Of a stretch of 64,000 nucleotides of DNA, positions 18,708 to 28,507 are shown in pieces. Source of the DNA: Bremerella sp. TYQ1 (GTDB lineage Bacteria > Planctomycetota > Planctomycetia > Pirellulales > Pirellulaceae); contig NZ_CP083740.1 of assembly GCF_020150455.1 (NCBI RefSeq), positions 2,232,001 through 2,296,000 on the forward strand, in the 5' to 3' direction. Position numbers and translations under genes: made by a program. The notes under the pieces are model-generated. The model saw nothing but the letters and a program-made list of their open reading frames with translations. It was not told the DNA's origin and ran no database searches. Numbering within the stretch: position 1 is the stretch's first letter; every line of letters starts with the position of its first letter.

Positions 18708-19154
18708 ATGACGGATCTTTCTTTGCCGCAGACCAAAGCGTGCGGCTTTTTGATAGTGAAGGGTGACCCGATCGAGTCCTTTTTGTTGATGAAGCATCCC
18801 AAACGTTGGGATCTGCCCAAGGGGCACGTCGACAAAGGAGAATCGGAAATGGAATGTGCCCTGCGTGAACTGGAAGAAGAAACAGGGATTCACGCCGACG
18901 ACATCACTGTCGATCCTGGCTTTCGCTACCAGCTTCAGTACGTGGTGAATTATAAGAAGAAGTTCGGTGGCTCGGATGCCCTGAAGACGGTGGTCTACTT
19001 CCTGGCTCGCCTCGAGAAAGATGTCGAGTTAAACCTGACCGAGCATGGAGACGCAAAGTGGTTTGCCTGGGACCCTCCGCATGAGATCCAGGAGCAAACG
19101 ATCAATCCACTGCTGGCCGCCGTTGCCCAATATGTTGCAGAAAAGCCGGCCTAG
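18708..19154 (+). CDS. Nudix hydrolase (diadenosine tetraphosphatase-like)
   Basis: A 148-residue Nudix enzyme with a perfect Nudix box at residues 39-61 (from GHVDKGE through RELEEETGI). The order KRWDLPKGHVDKGES and the small size match bis(5'-nucleosyl)-tetraphosphatases of the NUDT2 type, which cleave Ap4A, but substrate cannot be read with certainty from the sequence. It is cytoplasmic. It starts 8 bp after the TolB-like gene and ends 3 bp before the convergent transglutaminase gene. Confidence 0.9.
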   Translation: MTDLSLPQTKACGFLIVKGDPIESFLLMKHPKRWDLPKGHVDKGESEMECALRELEEETGIHADDITVDPGFRYQLQYVVNYKKKFGGSDALKTVVYFLARLEKDVELNLTEHGDAKWFAWDPPHEIQEQTINPLLAAVAQYVAEKPA

Positions 19155-19157
19155 AAG

Positions 19158-20705
19158 TTAATCGGCCACACGAATCTCTAGCTGGCCGATGACCTGTGAT
19201 ACCGGCAAGAATGCTGCAAACGCTCCGGAACCGCTTAAGTCGGACTGCGTTACTTTGATGTAGTTAACGCCAATTCCTCCTTGGCCGCGAGTAGCATCCA
19301 GCGGCAACCACCGATCACCGATCCAGGCTTCCGTCCACATATGGTACGCGAAGCCTTTTTTCTCGCCGTAATCGACGTAAACAAGTCCCAATGCCCCACG
19401 CGAGGGAATCCCTTTCGCACGGAGCAATGCCATCAACAGCACCGCATGTTCCGTGCAGTCTCCGGTCTTCACTTGCGCGACTTCTGCAGCCGAAAGAAAG
19501 CCTTGGGAGAAGTTTTTTTCTTCGATCGTCTGGTGCACGAACTTTTCCAACGCCATCGCCCGGCTTGCGGTGTCGCCACTAGGTATGGCTGCCTGGGACG
19601 CTAATCGCTGAATTACGGGATCATTCACTTGCACCAGAGGGCTCGCAGCGCGATCTGCCTCGGTTGGCTTAGAAGCGTTTGCCAACGCCATCGGCAGTTT
19701 TCCATTAGGTGCAATGCGCCAGACATGAAGCTTCGCGTGACGATCGTCAATTTTGGTGACGTCCTGATTCGCTCCACTCACAAACAACTGCGACGGATCG
19801 CTGTTTTTAAGGAATACCTCGTACGCCATCGATTCAAGCTGATCGAAGTTCTCCTTCGGCATTCCTTCTACGGGGACGATCGTATCGAGGGCCAAATCGA
19901 AAGAGACCGCCTTATTTGGGCTCAACGCATACTGCTTGGGGCACTTATAGATCTCGAACTCTTGCCCGACTGACTTCGTTTTCACGATTTCGCCATCTGC
20001 GTTGAGCCATACGAGCGATTCAAACGGAGATTGTCCCTCTGCTTCCATCACCTGACGGGCTTTGAGAAGACTGACCTGAGATCCGTCAATCATTGTGACT
20101 TCTTCGTTACCCAGCCCCGTCACCGTTTGCTTTGCCACGCGATTGACAGTCGGCATCAATGCCATCACCGTGCGGGTCTCTCCCACTTCAAGCGGCGAGG
20201 CCTCGAGCATTCGCTGCACGGCATGAACTCCCCCATATTCCGGCTTCCAATCAATTGATTCCGAAATACGTGGGCTTGTTCCGCTTTGCGTCGTCAATTG
20301 CAGAGTTTGACCATCTTCGGAGACTTGTCCGGTGAAGCGTGTGACGGCTCCACCCTGTCCCATCTTAGTAATGAACTGCTTCAGGAAGCCGCTGGGCGTT
20401 TCGAGAAAGACATCTTCGACCTTCAACTCTAATGGCTGCCCGGCTCGCTGAATTGTCATGTTTTTGACTTGGGTGGTGCGAACGTACGCGTTGCCATCGT
20501 GCGTCAGATGCTCGATTTTCTCGCGCATGTGGCCAATTTTTTCCCCCTGAAGGACAATCGCTCCCCATTTTTCCTCCGTGGAAACTGGTTTCTCCACAGT
20601 TTGGGTGTCGGGCTGAGATGGCTTGCCGGTGTTACAACCGGCACAAGCGGCAACGATCAGACCAAACGAAATCATCCATGCAATGCGTTGATCAGGGAGA
20701 GGCAT
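19158..20705 (-). CDS. Transglutaminase-domain lipoprotein
   Basis: A 515-residue exported protein. From the ATG at 20705 the N-terminus is a lipoprotein-type signal (SFGLIVAACAGC, with VAAC or CAGC as lipobox). The C-terminal third is a transglutaminase-like papain fold with the catalytic triad visible: Cys about 416 (TGDCTEHAVLL), His about 455 (YHMWTEAW) and Asp about 469 (LPLDAT). The middle region is beta-rich and unassigned. An upstream in-frame start at 20777 is unlikely because it would bury the signal. The family acts as protease or peptide cross-linker; its role here is unknown. Confidence 0.85.
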   Translation of the reverse strand: MPLPDQRIAWMISFGLIVAACAGCNTGKPSQPDTQTVEKPVSTEEKWGAIVLQGEKIGHMREKIEHLTHDGNAYVRTTQVKNMTIQRAGQPLELKVEDVFLETPSGFLKQFITKMGQGGAVTRFTGQVSEDGQTLQLTTQSGTSPRISESIDWKPEYGGVHAVQRMLEASPLEVGETRTVMALMPTVNRVAKQTVTGLGNEEVTMIDGSQVSLLKARQVMEAEGQSPFESLVWLNADGEIVKTKSVGQEFEIYKCPKQYALSPNKAVSFDLALDTIVPVEGMPKENFDQLESMAYEVFLKNSDPSQLFVSGANQDVTKIDDRHAKLHVWRIAPNGKLPMALANASKPTEADRAASPLVQVNDPVIQRLASQAAIPSGDTASRAMALEKFVHQTIEEKNFSQGFLSAAEVAQVKTGDCTEHAVLLMALLRAKGIPSRGALGLVYVDYGEKKGFAYHMWTEAWIGDRWLPLDATRGQGGIGVNYIKVTQSDLSGSGAFAAFLPVSQVIGQLEIRVAD

Positions 20706-21187
20706 CGGTGGGGTGGGGGGAAAAGGCTGCGGAAAAGCGACATCATTCCTAGCGGGAAGTATACCAAACGCCACCAATGTTTCTCCAACGATTCATCGAG
20801 AATCGGCTACCCACACCATTCGCCCCTTCTGAAGACATGTTGCGACGATCGTAGCGATCAAAGACTAATGCCGCAGCGCTGCATAGGTTGCGAATCGGTG
20901 TCGTGAGCGCCAAGAGTTTTGTCTTTGTTGTTTTCGAAGATTGTCACCTAAGACCTAAAAACGGCACGTTTTACGGTGCTATGCTCTCGTTAGATTCGCG
21001 TGAGACGTCTCGCACTTCGCCGCCAACGGCTAAGACAAAGACGGCCACAACTTGTCGAGAAGGCATCCGCAAGAAAAGGCGTCACGCACCAAAAATCCAA
21101 CCTAGGATTTCAAAAGACAAAGAGAACAGCTTGGGCGGGACACTGAGGCTTCCCAAACGAGCAAGAACACCGGAGCAGAGGTCACTC
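20706..21187. other. Divergent intergenic region
   Basis: About 480 bp between the transglutaminase gene (minus) and a hypothetical gene (plus). The plus frame of the latter stays open back to 20888, but that extension is Arg/Lys/Thr-rich and lacks protein-like order, so I treat it as leader. It should hold the promoters of both genes; none is clear. Confidence 0.4.
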
Positions 21188-21880
21188 ATGGGCTTCTTGA
21201 AGCAGTTTTTCAAGAGCGTTTTTCACGAGAACGAGCTGGGTCATATGGCAAACAGTTTCGAACATCTCTCGGAAGAGCAACTAGAAGCACACTTGGATGT
21301 CGGGAGTTACAACGGTTTCGAGCTGACCGAAGCGGTTCGCCCTTCGTTCGATCTGAAGGTCGTCCCCACGCAAGGCTTTCGCCGCGAAACGTATCGCGAC
21401 GATCAAACCGGCAGCACGGTTCCCGTGTTGATGGGTTCCGCCACGCGGTCGAACCTGTTTGAAACCTTCATGGACTTGCTCGACCCGCTGGGTACAGAAG
21501 TGGACGTGGTCTTGGAATCAAGCCACCACCACGATATGGCTCAGAACAGCGATATGTATCGCGAACATATCGACTTGCCGGTCCTGAAGAGCATTTTGTG
21601 GGACTACGAAGACCTACTGCTCAACGACGGATGCACTGGCATTGCGGTTCTGAATCCTCATTCGCCCCTGGAGGTCCAGTTCGACGAGCACAAGCTGTTG
21701 ATCGTCTACGGCAACGACTTGAAGCCATTCGAGAGTGCTTTCATCGACCGCGACGTCTATCCGACGCCGAACATGAAATTCATCACCGAAGCGGAACATG
21801 TTCATTCCTCCTCACAGCGATATCAGCAACAGTTCGAGGAACTGCGCATGCGACTGGGCATGGACGAGAACTACGGGTAA
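21188..21880 (+). CDS. Hypothetical protein
   Basis: A 230-residue soluble acidic protein, no signal peptide. Start at ATG 21188 is chosen because sequence quality improves sharply there (MGFLKQFFKSVFHENELGHM); a second possible start is MANSFEHLSEEQLEAH. It contains a regular alpha/beta pattern (PLGTEVDVVLESSHHHD, LLNDGCTGIAVLNP, HKLLIVYGNDLKPFES) but no motif I can name. A perfect intrinsic terminator follows at 21917. It is probably a real single-gene unit; function unknown. Confidence 0.7.
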   Translation: MGFLKQFFKSVFHENELGHMANSFEHLSEEQLEAHLDVGSYNGFELTEAVRPSFDLKVVPTQGFRRETYRDDQTGSTVPVLMGSATRSNLFETFMDLLDPLGTEVDVVLESSHHHDMAQNSDMYREHIDLPVLKSILWDYEDLLLNDGCTGIAVLNPHSPLEVQFDEHKLLIVYGNDLKPFESAFIDRDVYPTPNMKFITEAEHVHSSSQRYQQQFEELRMRLGMDENYG

Positions 21881-21916
21881 GCGTTTCCCAACTATACCAC
21901 CAGAAAACGCGAATCT

Positions 21917-21943
21917 GGCCGTGAGCATGCTCACGGCCTTTTT
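21917..21943 (+). terminator. Intrinsic terminator
   Basis: A 22-nt perfect palindrome (21917-21938, GGCCGTGAGC and its inverse) followed directly by TTTTT. It ends the transcript of the hypothetical gene at 21188-21880. Confidence 0.9.
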
Positions 21944-22051
21944 CATTTCGAAGGTGCGTGCTAGCACGAAAACGATTTGACCTTGCTACCATGCGGGCGA
22001 TTCGTCAAACTCCCGCTCCCAAAGTTCCGTCGGAAAGGGAGTTTCGACTTG

Positions 22052-22693
22052 GTGAGGTGGTTTCCTCTAGTTTGTGTCCTGCTCGTCAGCAGTCTCGGGT
22101 GCAGCAGCTTCGTGCCGCTTTTGCATCACGCTGGAAGTGCGCCTCGCGAGCCGGTCCAGAATCCTCACTTCGTTCCGATCCGCGACCACGAACTGATGTG
22201 GGAACAGATCGTCGACTCGGTCGATACCCATTTTAAAATTCAACGGGAACAACGTGTTCGTGTCGTCGCTGGACAATTGACCGAAGGCTATCTCGAAACC
22301 TACCCCCGCATCGGCAGCACGATGCTCGAGCCATGGCACACCGATTCGACGCGTGGCTATGAGAAATTGGAAAGCACGCTGCAAACGATTCGCCGACGCT
22401 GCATCGTTCGCGTGATGCCGGAACAAGACGGCTATTTCATTGGGGTGGAAGTCCACAAAGAAATGGAAGACGTCACTGGGCCATCGAATGCTCAGATGGC
22501 CCTGGACGGCGTCCGGTTTGATGGAACGTTGCGAAGCGGTGAAAGCACACCAGAGCTGGGTCCACGCACCGACGGCTGGATTCCGCTTTGCCGTGATGTG
22601 CTTTTGGAGCAACGAATCCTGCAAGACATCTTAGCCCGACTGAATGGCATCGAAACCGAAAAGCCATCGCAGCCGTTCTCGCTACAGCATTAA
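22052..22693 (+). CDS. Putative lipoprotein
   Basis: A 213-residue protein with an N-terminal lipoprotein signal (RWFPLVCVLLVSSLGCSSF, lipobox SLGC). The start is GTG 22052 or TTG 22049; a GGAAAGGGA at 22032-22040 supports both, whereas the earlier TTG at 21977 would add an improbable N-terminus. The mature part includes HFVPIRDHELMWEQIVDSVDTHFKI and a repeated arginine-rich middle, with no domain I can name. It is convergent with the aminotransferase, 2 bp apart. It is similar in layout to small planctomycete outer-envelope lipoproteins of unknown function. Confidence 0.7.
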   Translation: MRWFPLVCVLLVSSLGCSSFVPLLHHAGSAPREPVQNPHFVPIRDHELMWEQIVDSVDTHFKIQREQRVRVVAGQLTEGYLETYPRIGSTMLEPWHTDSTRGYEKLESTLQTIRRRCIVRVMPEQDGYFIGVEVHKEMEDVTGPSNAQMALDGVRFDGTLRSGESTPELGPRTDGWIPLCRDVLLEQRILQDILARLNGIETEKPSQPFSLQH

Positions 22694-22695
22694 TC

Positions 22696-23811
22696 TCAGC
22701 GGCCCGCTTGAGCCAGCTTTCGCAAGACTTCGATCCCACGATCGATCGTTGCATCGGACGCCGCGTACGAGATCCGGAAGTGCGTGTTCTGACCGCTGAA
22801 AATGTTCCCAGGGATAATCAGCAAATTGTTTTCGATTGCCTTGGTAACAAACTCGGTTCCTGTTCCCCAAGGTGCCTTCGGGAAGACATAGAACGCGCCG
22901 CCTGGTTTGGCGATTTCGTACAAGTCGGAAAGCCCATCGATCAACCGATCACGTTTCGCTTTGTACGCATCGACGTGGGAAGACATATCGACTTCCATGG
23001 CCGCGGCACCGGCCCATTGGACTGGCTGCGGAGCACAAACAAACGTGTATTGCTGCAGCTTGATCATCGTATCGATGACGGCCGCGGGACCATGCACAAA
23101 GCCCAAACGCCACCCTGTCATACCGTAGCTTTTCGAGAAGCCATCGATGACGATTGTGTTCTCGTTGAACGATGCCGGCGAACAGAAACTGTCGTCGTAG
23201 GTAAACACGCGGTAGATCTCGTCCGAGATAATCGCAATGTTCTTCTCTTCGGCTAACTTCGCAAGCGCTTGCACTTCTTCCTTTTGAGCCACGACTCCTG
23301 TTGGATTCGCGGGCGTATTCAAAAGAATCAGCTTGGTCTTATCGGTGACCGCGTCGGCAACTTTCTGGACGTCGATCTGAAAATCGGGATAGGTGCTCAG
23401 CACGACAGGAACGCCGCCAACCAGCTTCACCAACGAAGAATACATGACGAAGTACGGATCGAAGATGATCACTTCATCGCCGGGGTTCACCATCGCCAAC
23501 ATCGTTAGCACCAAACCACCACTCGTCCCCGACGAGACGAACACTTTGCGGTCAGCGTGACCATATTCGTCGTCAATCTGGCTTTGCAGCTTGTCCCGCA
23601 GAATCGGCATCCCTTGGGTCAAAGCATAGCCATTTTTTCCGCCCTGAATCGCATCGACAGCGGCATCCTTGACTTCCTGTGGGACATCGAAGTCTGGCTG
23701 ACCGATCGAAAGATTGATCGGGTCAGTCATGTTCGCCGCAAGATCAAAAACCTTGCGAATGCCACTTGAGTCGAAAGATGCGGTGCGTTCGGCGATCCAA
23801 GGATGCGTCAT
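22696..23811 (-). CDS. Class I/II PLP-dependent aminotransferase
   Basis: A 371-residue fold-type I aminotransferase related to aspartate/aromatic aminotransferases. Visible motifs: NLSIGQPDFDVP near the N-terminus, NTPANPTG (cofactor-binding Asn/Pro), ISDEIYRVF (Asp holding the PLP ring) and the PLP lysine in DGFSKSYGMTGWRLG, with the substrate-carboxylate Arg near the C-terminus (HFRISYA). The ATG at 23811 (MTHPWIAERT) fits the family; an earlier start at 23859 is possible. Substrate specificity cannot be read. Confidence 0.92.
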   Translation of the reverse strand: MTHPWIAERTASFDSSGIRKVFDLAANMTDPINLSIGQPDFDVPQEVKDAAVDAIQGGKNGYALTQGMPILRDKLQSQIDDEYGHADRKVFVSSGTSGGLVLTMLAMVNPGDEVIIFDPYFVMYSSLVKLVGGVPVVLSTYPDFQIDVQKVADAVTDKTKLILLNTPANPTGVVAQKEEVQALAKLAEEKNIAIISDEIYRVFTYDDSFCSPASFNENTIVIDGFSKSYGMTGWRLGFVHGPAAVIDTMIKLQQYTFVCAPQPVQWAGAAAMEVDMSSHVDAYKAKRDRLIDGLSDLYEIAKPGGAFYVFPKAPWGTGTEFVTKAIENNLLIIPGNIFSGQNTHFRISYAASDATIDRGIEVLRKLAQAGR

Positions 23812-23906
23812 GGGATGGGTCGTTATGCATGGGGAAAACGTGCGAGTACCGACCCGCAAGTATTACCGACACAGCAAAAACCCACAAGAACCGCGATCGA
23901 CAAAGC

Positions 23907-26258
23907 TTATCGGCCGCGGCGTTTAGATCGCTTATCCTTCTTTGGACGCGAGGGAGAAGTCCCTTTGCCAGACTTGCTTCCCCCACGAGCCCCCTTCTTA
24001 GGCCGGCTCGACTGCGTCGAGAACTTCATGCTCGAGCTTTGAACTTTCGGCTTATATTTGCCGCCGCCAGACTTTCCACCAAGCGATTTGGCAGGCTGCT
24101 TAGTGCTTTGCTCGCCGGTCTTCTCGATGAACTGGTAGTCGAGTTCCCGCCGATCGAGATCGACTCGGGCAATCCGTACCGTCAGCACGTCGCCGAGCCG
24201 GAACGAATTCCCTTCGTGATTCCCGACCAGGCTGTGGGTCGTTGCGTCGTAGCGGTAGTAGTCGTCGTTCAGCGAATCAATTCTCACCAGGCCATCCGCA
24301 GGGACTTCCAAGGATTGAACAAACAACCCAAACGACTCGACCCCGGTCACGACCGCGTCGACTTCCTCCCCAATTCGCGTGCTCATGTAGGTGAGCAATT
24401 TGATCTTGATCAGTTCGCGTTCGGCATCGGCGGCTCGTTGTTCACGGTCGCTGCAGTGCTCGCCTTCGACTTGCATCTGCCCGAAATCTTGCGGCGGACG
24501 GACGTCATGCTCGATCTGATCGAACATCCGGTGGATCGTGAGGTCTGGATATCGACGAATCGGAGAGGTGAAATGGCAGTAGTTCTCACTCGCCAACGCG
24601 TAATGACCGATCTCTTCCGGACTGTAGACCGCCTTCTGCATGCTGCGGAGTACGGCATAATTGACGGCCGCTTGCTCTGGCTTACCTTTAACTTGGTCGA
24701 GCACGCGGATGATCTCGAAACGGTTTTCGAGGTTCTCGCACTCGATTCCCAAGTCACGGACGAATTCGGTCAGGTCAGCCAGCTTCTTCGGGTCTGGAGA
24801 AGCATGAGCTCGGCGTAGGAAAAACAGTTCGCGATCGGCAAGTGCTTCCGCGACTGCTTCGTTCGCGGCGAGCATGAACTCTTCGATGATCTGATGGCTT
24901 TCGGTATTTTCGACCGTATGGGCACCTGTCACTTCGCCATCTTTATTGATGTCGAGCTTCACTTCCGGCATGCTCAACTCCATGCTGCCGCGAGCAAACC
25001 GTCGTTTGCGAAGCATCATGGAAAGCTCGTACATGCGTCCCAATAGGTCGAACACTTTCGGCGTCAGTTTTTCTTTCCAGGGCTCGCGGTCGGCCAGATA
25101 TTCGTCGACTTCTTCGTAGGCGAAGCGGCGTTTACTGCGAATGGCTCCCTTGCATACCTGAGTGCCGACACGCGCACCTTCCGGCGTGAACTCGATTATG
25201 GCCGTTCGCGTGAAACGAACTTTGTCAGGCTGCAAGCTGGCCAAGTTGTTACTAATCGTCTCGGGCAACATCGGAATGACTTTGTCTGGCAGGTAAACGC
25301 TCGTCGCGCGATTTCGCGCTTCGGCATCCAGCGCACTACCTTCGGGAACAAAGTGCGAGACGTCGGCGATATGTACACCGAGAACCCAATGTCCGTTGTC
25401 GAGCCTCTCGAGGCTAATCGCATCGTCGAAGTCGCGTGCATCGATCGGGTCGATGGTAATGACCGTGTCGGCGGTAAAGTCTCGGCGACCTTCCGGAATC
25501 GATTCGTCAAACAAATCGGCCTGCTGACGTGCGACTTCGAGGGCATCTTCCGGAAACTCGCGAGGCAAATCGTATTCGACGATAATCGACAACAAGTCGA
25601 CGCCAGGTTCGCCCCGTTTGCCGAGCACTTCGACAATGACCGCTTCGCCATCATGCGCATGCGAAGGGAACCGGACCATCTCGATGACGACTTTATCTTC
25701 CCGCTGGGCATTCTTTGCGCCGGGATCGCCGACGGGGATCGGCTGGGCAAAGATCTTGCCGTCGACCTGAACCAACGCCATGCCGTGCGTTTCGTAATAG
25801 GTCCCCACGAAACGGTGCGTCTCGCGTTCGACGATCTCGACCACTTCGCCACATAGACGCTGATCGCCTCCTGGCCCACGGCCGAGGTACGTGCGGATTA
25901 ACACCAAGTCGCCTGTGGCAGCATCCATTCCTCTCCGGGGAGGAATAAAGACGTCAGCCTCGCGTCCCTTAGAGGGGGCAATGTTCTGCGGCCGTACGAA
26001 CCCAAACCCTTTGGCGTTGCGCTGAAAGCGTCCGGTAATCCGTTTCTCGCCATCTTCGACCGATGGCTTTTTAACTAGATGATTAGCGCCGTAGCGGACC
26101 AATCCTTTGCGAATGAGCCGCTTGAGGGCTCGCTTGAACGGTTTTCGGTCATCCTCGGTGACGCCTAGCTTTTTGGCGATAACTTTCGGCTTGACCGGCT
26201 GATAATTCGGCTGATTAACGTGACTAAGGATCTTTGCTTCGATTTCTTCTATTTCCAT
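23907..26258 (-). CDS. rnr: Ribonuclease R
   Basis: A 783-residue 3'-5' exoribonuclease of the RNB family. Order: N-terminal winged-helix region (about 1-70), cold-shock domains, the RNB catalytic domain with DPIDARDFDDAISL (the metal-binding Asp cluster), a C-terminal S1 domain (MSTRIGEEVDAVVTGVESFGLFV) and a basic Lys/Arg/Ser-rich tail of about 60 residues typical of RNase R. It degrades structured RNA. It lies downstream of the glycosyltransferase gene on the same strand, with a stem-loop in between. Confidence 0.95.
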   Translation of the reverse strand: MEIEEIEAKILSHVNQPNYQPVKPKVIAKKLGVTEDDRKPFKRALKRLIRKGLVRYGANHLVKKPSVEDGEKRITGRFQRNAKGFGFVRPQNIAPSKGREADVFIPPRRGMDAATGDLVLIRTYLGRGPGGDQRLCGEVVEIVERETHRFVGTYYETHGMALVQVDGKIFAQPIPVGDPGAKNAQREDKVVIEMVRFPSHAHDGEAVIVEVLGKRGEPGVDLLSIIVEYDLPREFPEDALEVARQQADLFDESIPEGRRDFTADTVITIDPIDARDFDDAISLERLDNGHWVLGVHIADVSHFVPEGSALDAEARNRATSVYLPDKVIPMLPETISNNLASLQPDKVRFTRTAIIEFTPEGARVGTQVCKGAIRSKRRFAYEEVDEYLADREPWKEKLTPKVFDLLGRMYELSMMLRKRRFARGSMELSMPEVKLDINKDGEVTGAHTVENTESHQIIEEFMLAANEAVAEALADRELFFLRRAHASPDPKKLADLTEFVRDLGIECENLENRFEIIRVLDQVKGKPEQAAVNYAVLRSMQKAVYSPEEIGHYALASENYCHFTSPIRRYPDLTIHRMFDQIEHDVRPPQDFGQMQVEGEHCSDREQRAADAERELIKIKLLTYMSTRIGEEVDAVVTGVESFGLFVQSLEVPADGLVRIDSLNDDYYRYDATTHSLVGNHEGNSFRLGDVLTVRIARVDLDRRELDYQFIEKTGEQSTKQPAKSLGGKSGGGKYKPKVQSSSMKFSTQSSRPKKGARGGSKSGKGTSPSRPKKDKRSKRRGR

Positions 26259-26272
26259 ATTCCAAGTTTACG

Positions 26273-26291
26273 GCTCGCATAAGAAGCGAGC
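26273..26291 (-). repeat. Stem-loop before rnr
   Basis: GCTCGC (26273-26278) and GCGAGC (26286-26291) form a 6-bp stem, 15 bp upstream of the RNase R start. No T-run. It could be a processing or autoregulation site in the leader of rnr, or a weak terminator of the preceding gene. Confidence 0.35.
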
Positions 26292-26332
26292 AATCATAAG
26301 AACCGCCCTGCTGGCGATTTAGAGAGAATTGA

Positions 26333-27421
26333 TTAGACCAACGTCGCGGATGGCAAATGCCTACGAATGGCCGCCAAAGCAGGCGGATTTCCGTTGGTTT
26401 GGCCACGGTATGCGGCCAGATTCTCGCGAAATTTTGAGATTCCGTCGAGAAACGAAACGAGATTGGACTTCGCGAACGATTCGATCGCGGTCCAGCTTCC
26501 CACACCCATCTCTTTCAGGAAGTGGGAATTGATCATCTGCTCGTGGTGCGACGACTCTGGCAATGCCAACACTGGCTTGCCCAAGTAGATCGCCTCGCCG
26601 AGCGATTGATTGCCTGCGGCGCCGATCAACGCGTCGCAGTGGATAAAATCTTCGGTGAACTTCTGCTCATCAATTTCATGGAACGTCAGCGGACCATCGC
26701 TGGGGCGTTTTCCGAGACCATACACCTTGACTGGTCGATCGCACGACTTGAGAAGTTGCAGCGTATCGTCGGTGGTTGCCTTTCGCACGTACGAGAGGAT
26801 GTAACCTTCTTCCGACGGCGTGGCGTTGCACACGTCGGGGCGGAGCAGGGGGCCGACCTGAACCACATCCTTGTAACCCGGCCGAAGCTCAGGGGTGAAG
26901 AACGACGATACGACCGTCGACTGCTTCTCGACATGATGCGCCTTGACGACAAACCCCATCGCCCACGCATACCACTGCAAACTGGCCGGAAGCGACGATA
27001 AGTCGTACGCCAACAGAAAGTCTTGATGGTTCAAGCTGACGACCGGAATCTCGCACGCTTTGCCTGCTTTGGGCAAGATCGGCTCGAAGTCGGAGACGAT
27101 CAAGTCAGGCTTTTCTGCTTTGAGGATCTCCGACGTTTCGCGAACATTCCGTCGCAATTGCCCCAGGAACTTGAGCCCTTGATAGATCGACTTGGATAAA
27201 TCCAAGCGACGTTTGGTGTAATAAAACTTCAAGCCCGGCAAACGGCGAACTTCCACTCCAGGAAAGTCTGAAGTGTTATAAATCGGGGCGAGGAAGTCGT
27301 ATGCTTCATTCGGAGCGAACAAAACCAACTCGTGCTCGTGACGAAGATGCTCCGTCATCGTACGAACTCGGGCTGCGTGTCCGCGCCCTTCACCCGACAT
27401 GCTGTAAAAGATTTTCGCCAT
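26333..27421 (-). CDS. Glycosyltransferase (GT28/MurG-like fold)
   Basis: A 362-residue two-domain GT-B type protein. It starts AKIFYSMSGEGRGHAARVRTM, the N-terminal glycine-rich loop of this class, and the C-terminal domain has the donor-binding stretch GAAGNQSLGEAIYLGKPVLALP followed by HHEQMINSHFLKEMGVG, as in the family annotated from archaeal MJ1255. The ATG at 27421 is chosen; the upstream extension to 27502 has no sequence logic. Its neighbour is an LpxH-like phosphoesterase, so a joint role in envelope glycolipid metabolism is possible but inferred. Acceptor unknown. Confidence 0.8.
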   Translation of the reverse strand: MAKIFYSMSGEGRGHAARVRTMTEHLRHEHELVLFAPNEAYDFLAPIYNTSDFPGVEVRRLPGLKFYYTKRRLDLSKSIYQGLKFLGQLRRNVRETSEILKAEKPDLIVSDFEPILPKAGKACEIPVVSLNHQDFLLAYDLSSLPASLQWYAWAMGFVVKAHHVEKQSTVVSSFFTPELRPGYKDVVQVGPLLRPDVCNATPSEEGYILSYVRKATTDDTLQLLKSCDRPVKVYGLGKRPSDGPLTFHEIDEQKFTEDFIHCDALIGAAGNQSLGEAIYLGKPVLALPESSHHEQMINSHFLKEMGVGSWTAIESFAKSNLVSFLDGISKFRENLAAYRGQTNGNPPALAAIRRHLPSATLV

Positions 27422-27601
27422 GGTAGTTGGGAAGAATCCTTTAGGCGAAACGACTTGAGCATGCTCCTCATGCCTATCAAGTCCATTTCGCGGAACGATC
27501 ACCGCTGACGCCGTGAATGTAATGTATAAGCCGCGAATATCTTGTGAAACAAGACAATTTCTTTGTTTCGGTGGTTCATCCTTGATACGCGAAAACTGTC
27601 C

Positions 27602-28507
27602 TCAGACAGGTTGATCCGCAGAAAAAGGAACTGCTAAAACGGGGGCCTCGTCCGATCCCCGCAAATCGACTCCCAGTGCTGCAGCCATCAATTCCTGCCG
27701 GCGACGCTCGACTTCCGCCGGATCCAATGGGATTACCTGGGCCGCATCCCGGTTGGTTTCATGGGGTGCTTCGATTATCTCATATCGCCCGTCGGCATAC
27801 TCTAGCAGGGCGGTGCTGTTTTCAATCCAATCGCCGGTGTTGTAATAAGTGACGCCATGCTTTTCGACTACAATCGGCGTATGAATATGGCCACAAATGA
27901 CGCCCTGGCACTGCAGCGATTTGGCATGCAGCATCAGCGTATCTTCAAAATCGCTGACGAACTGAACGGCTGACTTGACGTTCTTTTTAATCGAAGCGGC
28001 AATCGGCAGTCGGCTTAGGTTGTAATGACGTCGCCAGCGATTGATCCGTTCGTCTGCCCAGCAGATCGAGTCATAGAGGAACGACCCGAGCACGGAAATC
28101 CACTTCGCTTTCTTCTCGACTTGATCAAACTTATCGCCGTGCGTTACCAGAATGCGCCGACCGTTGGGACAGTGGTGGATAAACTGATCCGCGATGTCGA
28201 CAAAGTCGAACTTGAATCGGAAGCTGCGGAGGAAATCGTCGTGATTCCCAGGCGTATAGAAGATCTTGGTTCCTGACTGCGACATCTCGAATAGCCGGCT
28301 GAGGATCGCGTTATACACCGGCTCCCAGTGCCAACGCTTGCGTAACCGCCAGCCATCGATGAAGTCCCCCACAATATAGATGTACTGTGGTTCGTGTTCG
28401 TTCAGCAGATCCAAAAAAGGTTCGACCCGAGTATAGGGACAACCCAAATGCAGATCGCTGAAGAATAATGTTCGTACCCGATCTCGATTTCGCGACATGG
28501 CACCCAT
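27602..28507 (-). CDS. LpxH-like calcineurin-type metallophosphoesterase
   Basis: A 301-residue enzyme with all calcineurin-fold metal motifs: FFSDLHLG, VGDFIDGWRL, TPGNHDDFL, THGDKFD and CGHIHTP. This set and order resemble UDP-2,3-diacylglucosamine hydrolase (LpxH) and its COG2908 relatives. Two start codons compete (28507 and 28498, nine bases apart). It is encoded next to a glycosyltransferase on the same strand (180 bp gap). Without LpxA/LpxB in the window, an exact lipid A role is not supported; it could act on another pyrophosphate. Confidence 0.85.
   Translation of the reverse strand: MGAMSRNRDRVRTLFFSDLHLGCPYTRVEPFLDLLNEHEPQYIYIVGDFIDGWRLRKRWHWEPVYNAILSRLFEMSQSGTKIFYTPGNHDDFLRSFRFKFDFVDIADQFIHHCPNGRRILVTHGDKFDQVEKKAKWISVLGSFLYDSICWADERINRWRRHYNLSRLPIAASIKKNVKSAVQFVSDFEDTLMLHAKSLQCQGVICGHIHTPIVVEKHGVTYYNTGDWIENSTALLEYADGRYEIIEAPHETNRDAAQVIPLDPAEVERRRQELMAAALGVDLRGSDEAPVLAVPFSADQPV

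Noticed and set aside
23766..24818. A 350-codon plus-strand frame inside rnr
   Set aside because: Antisense to RNase R, low-complexity Arg/Leu-rich translation; RNase R motifs in the other strand are unmistakable.
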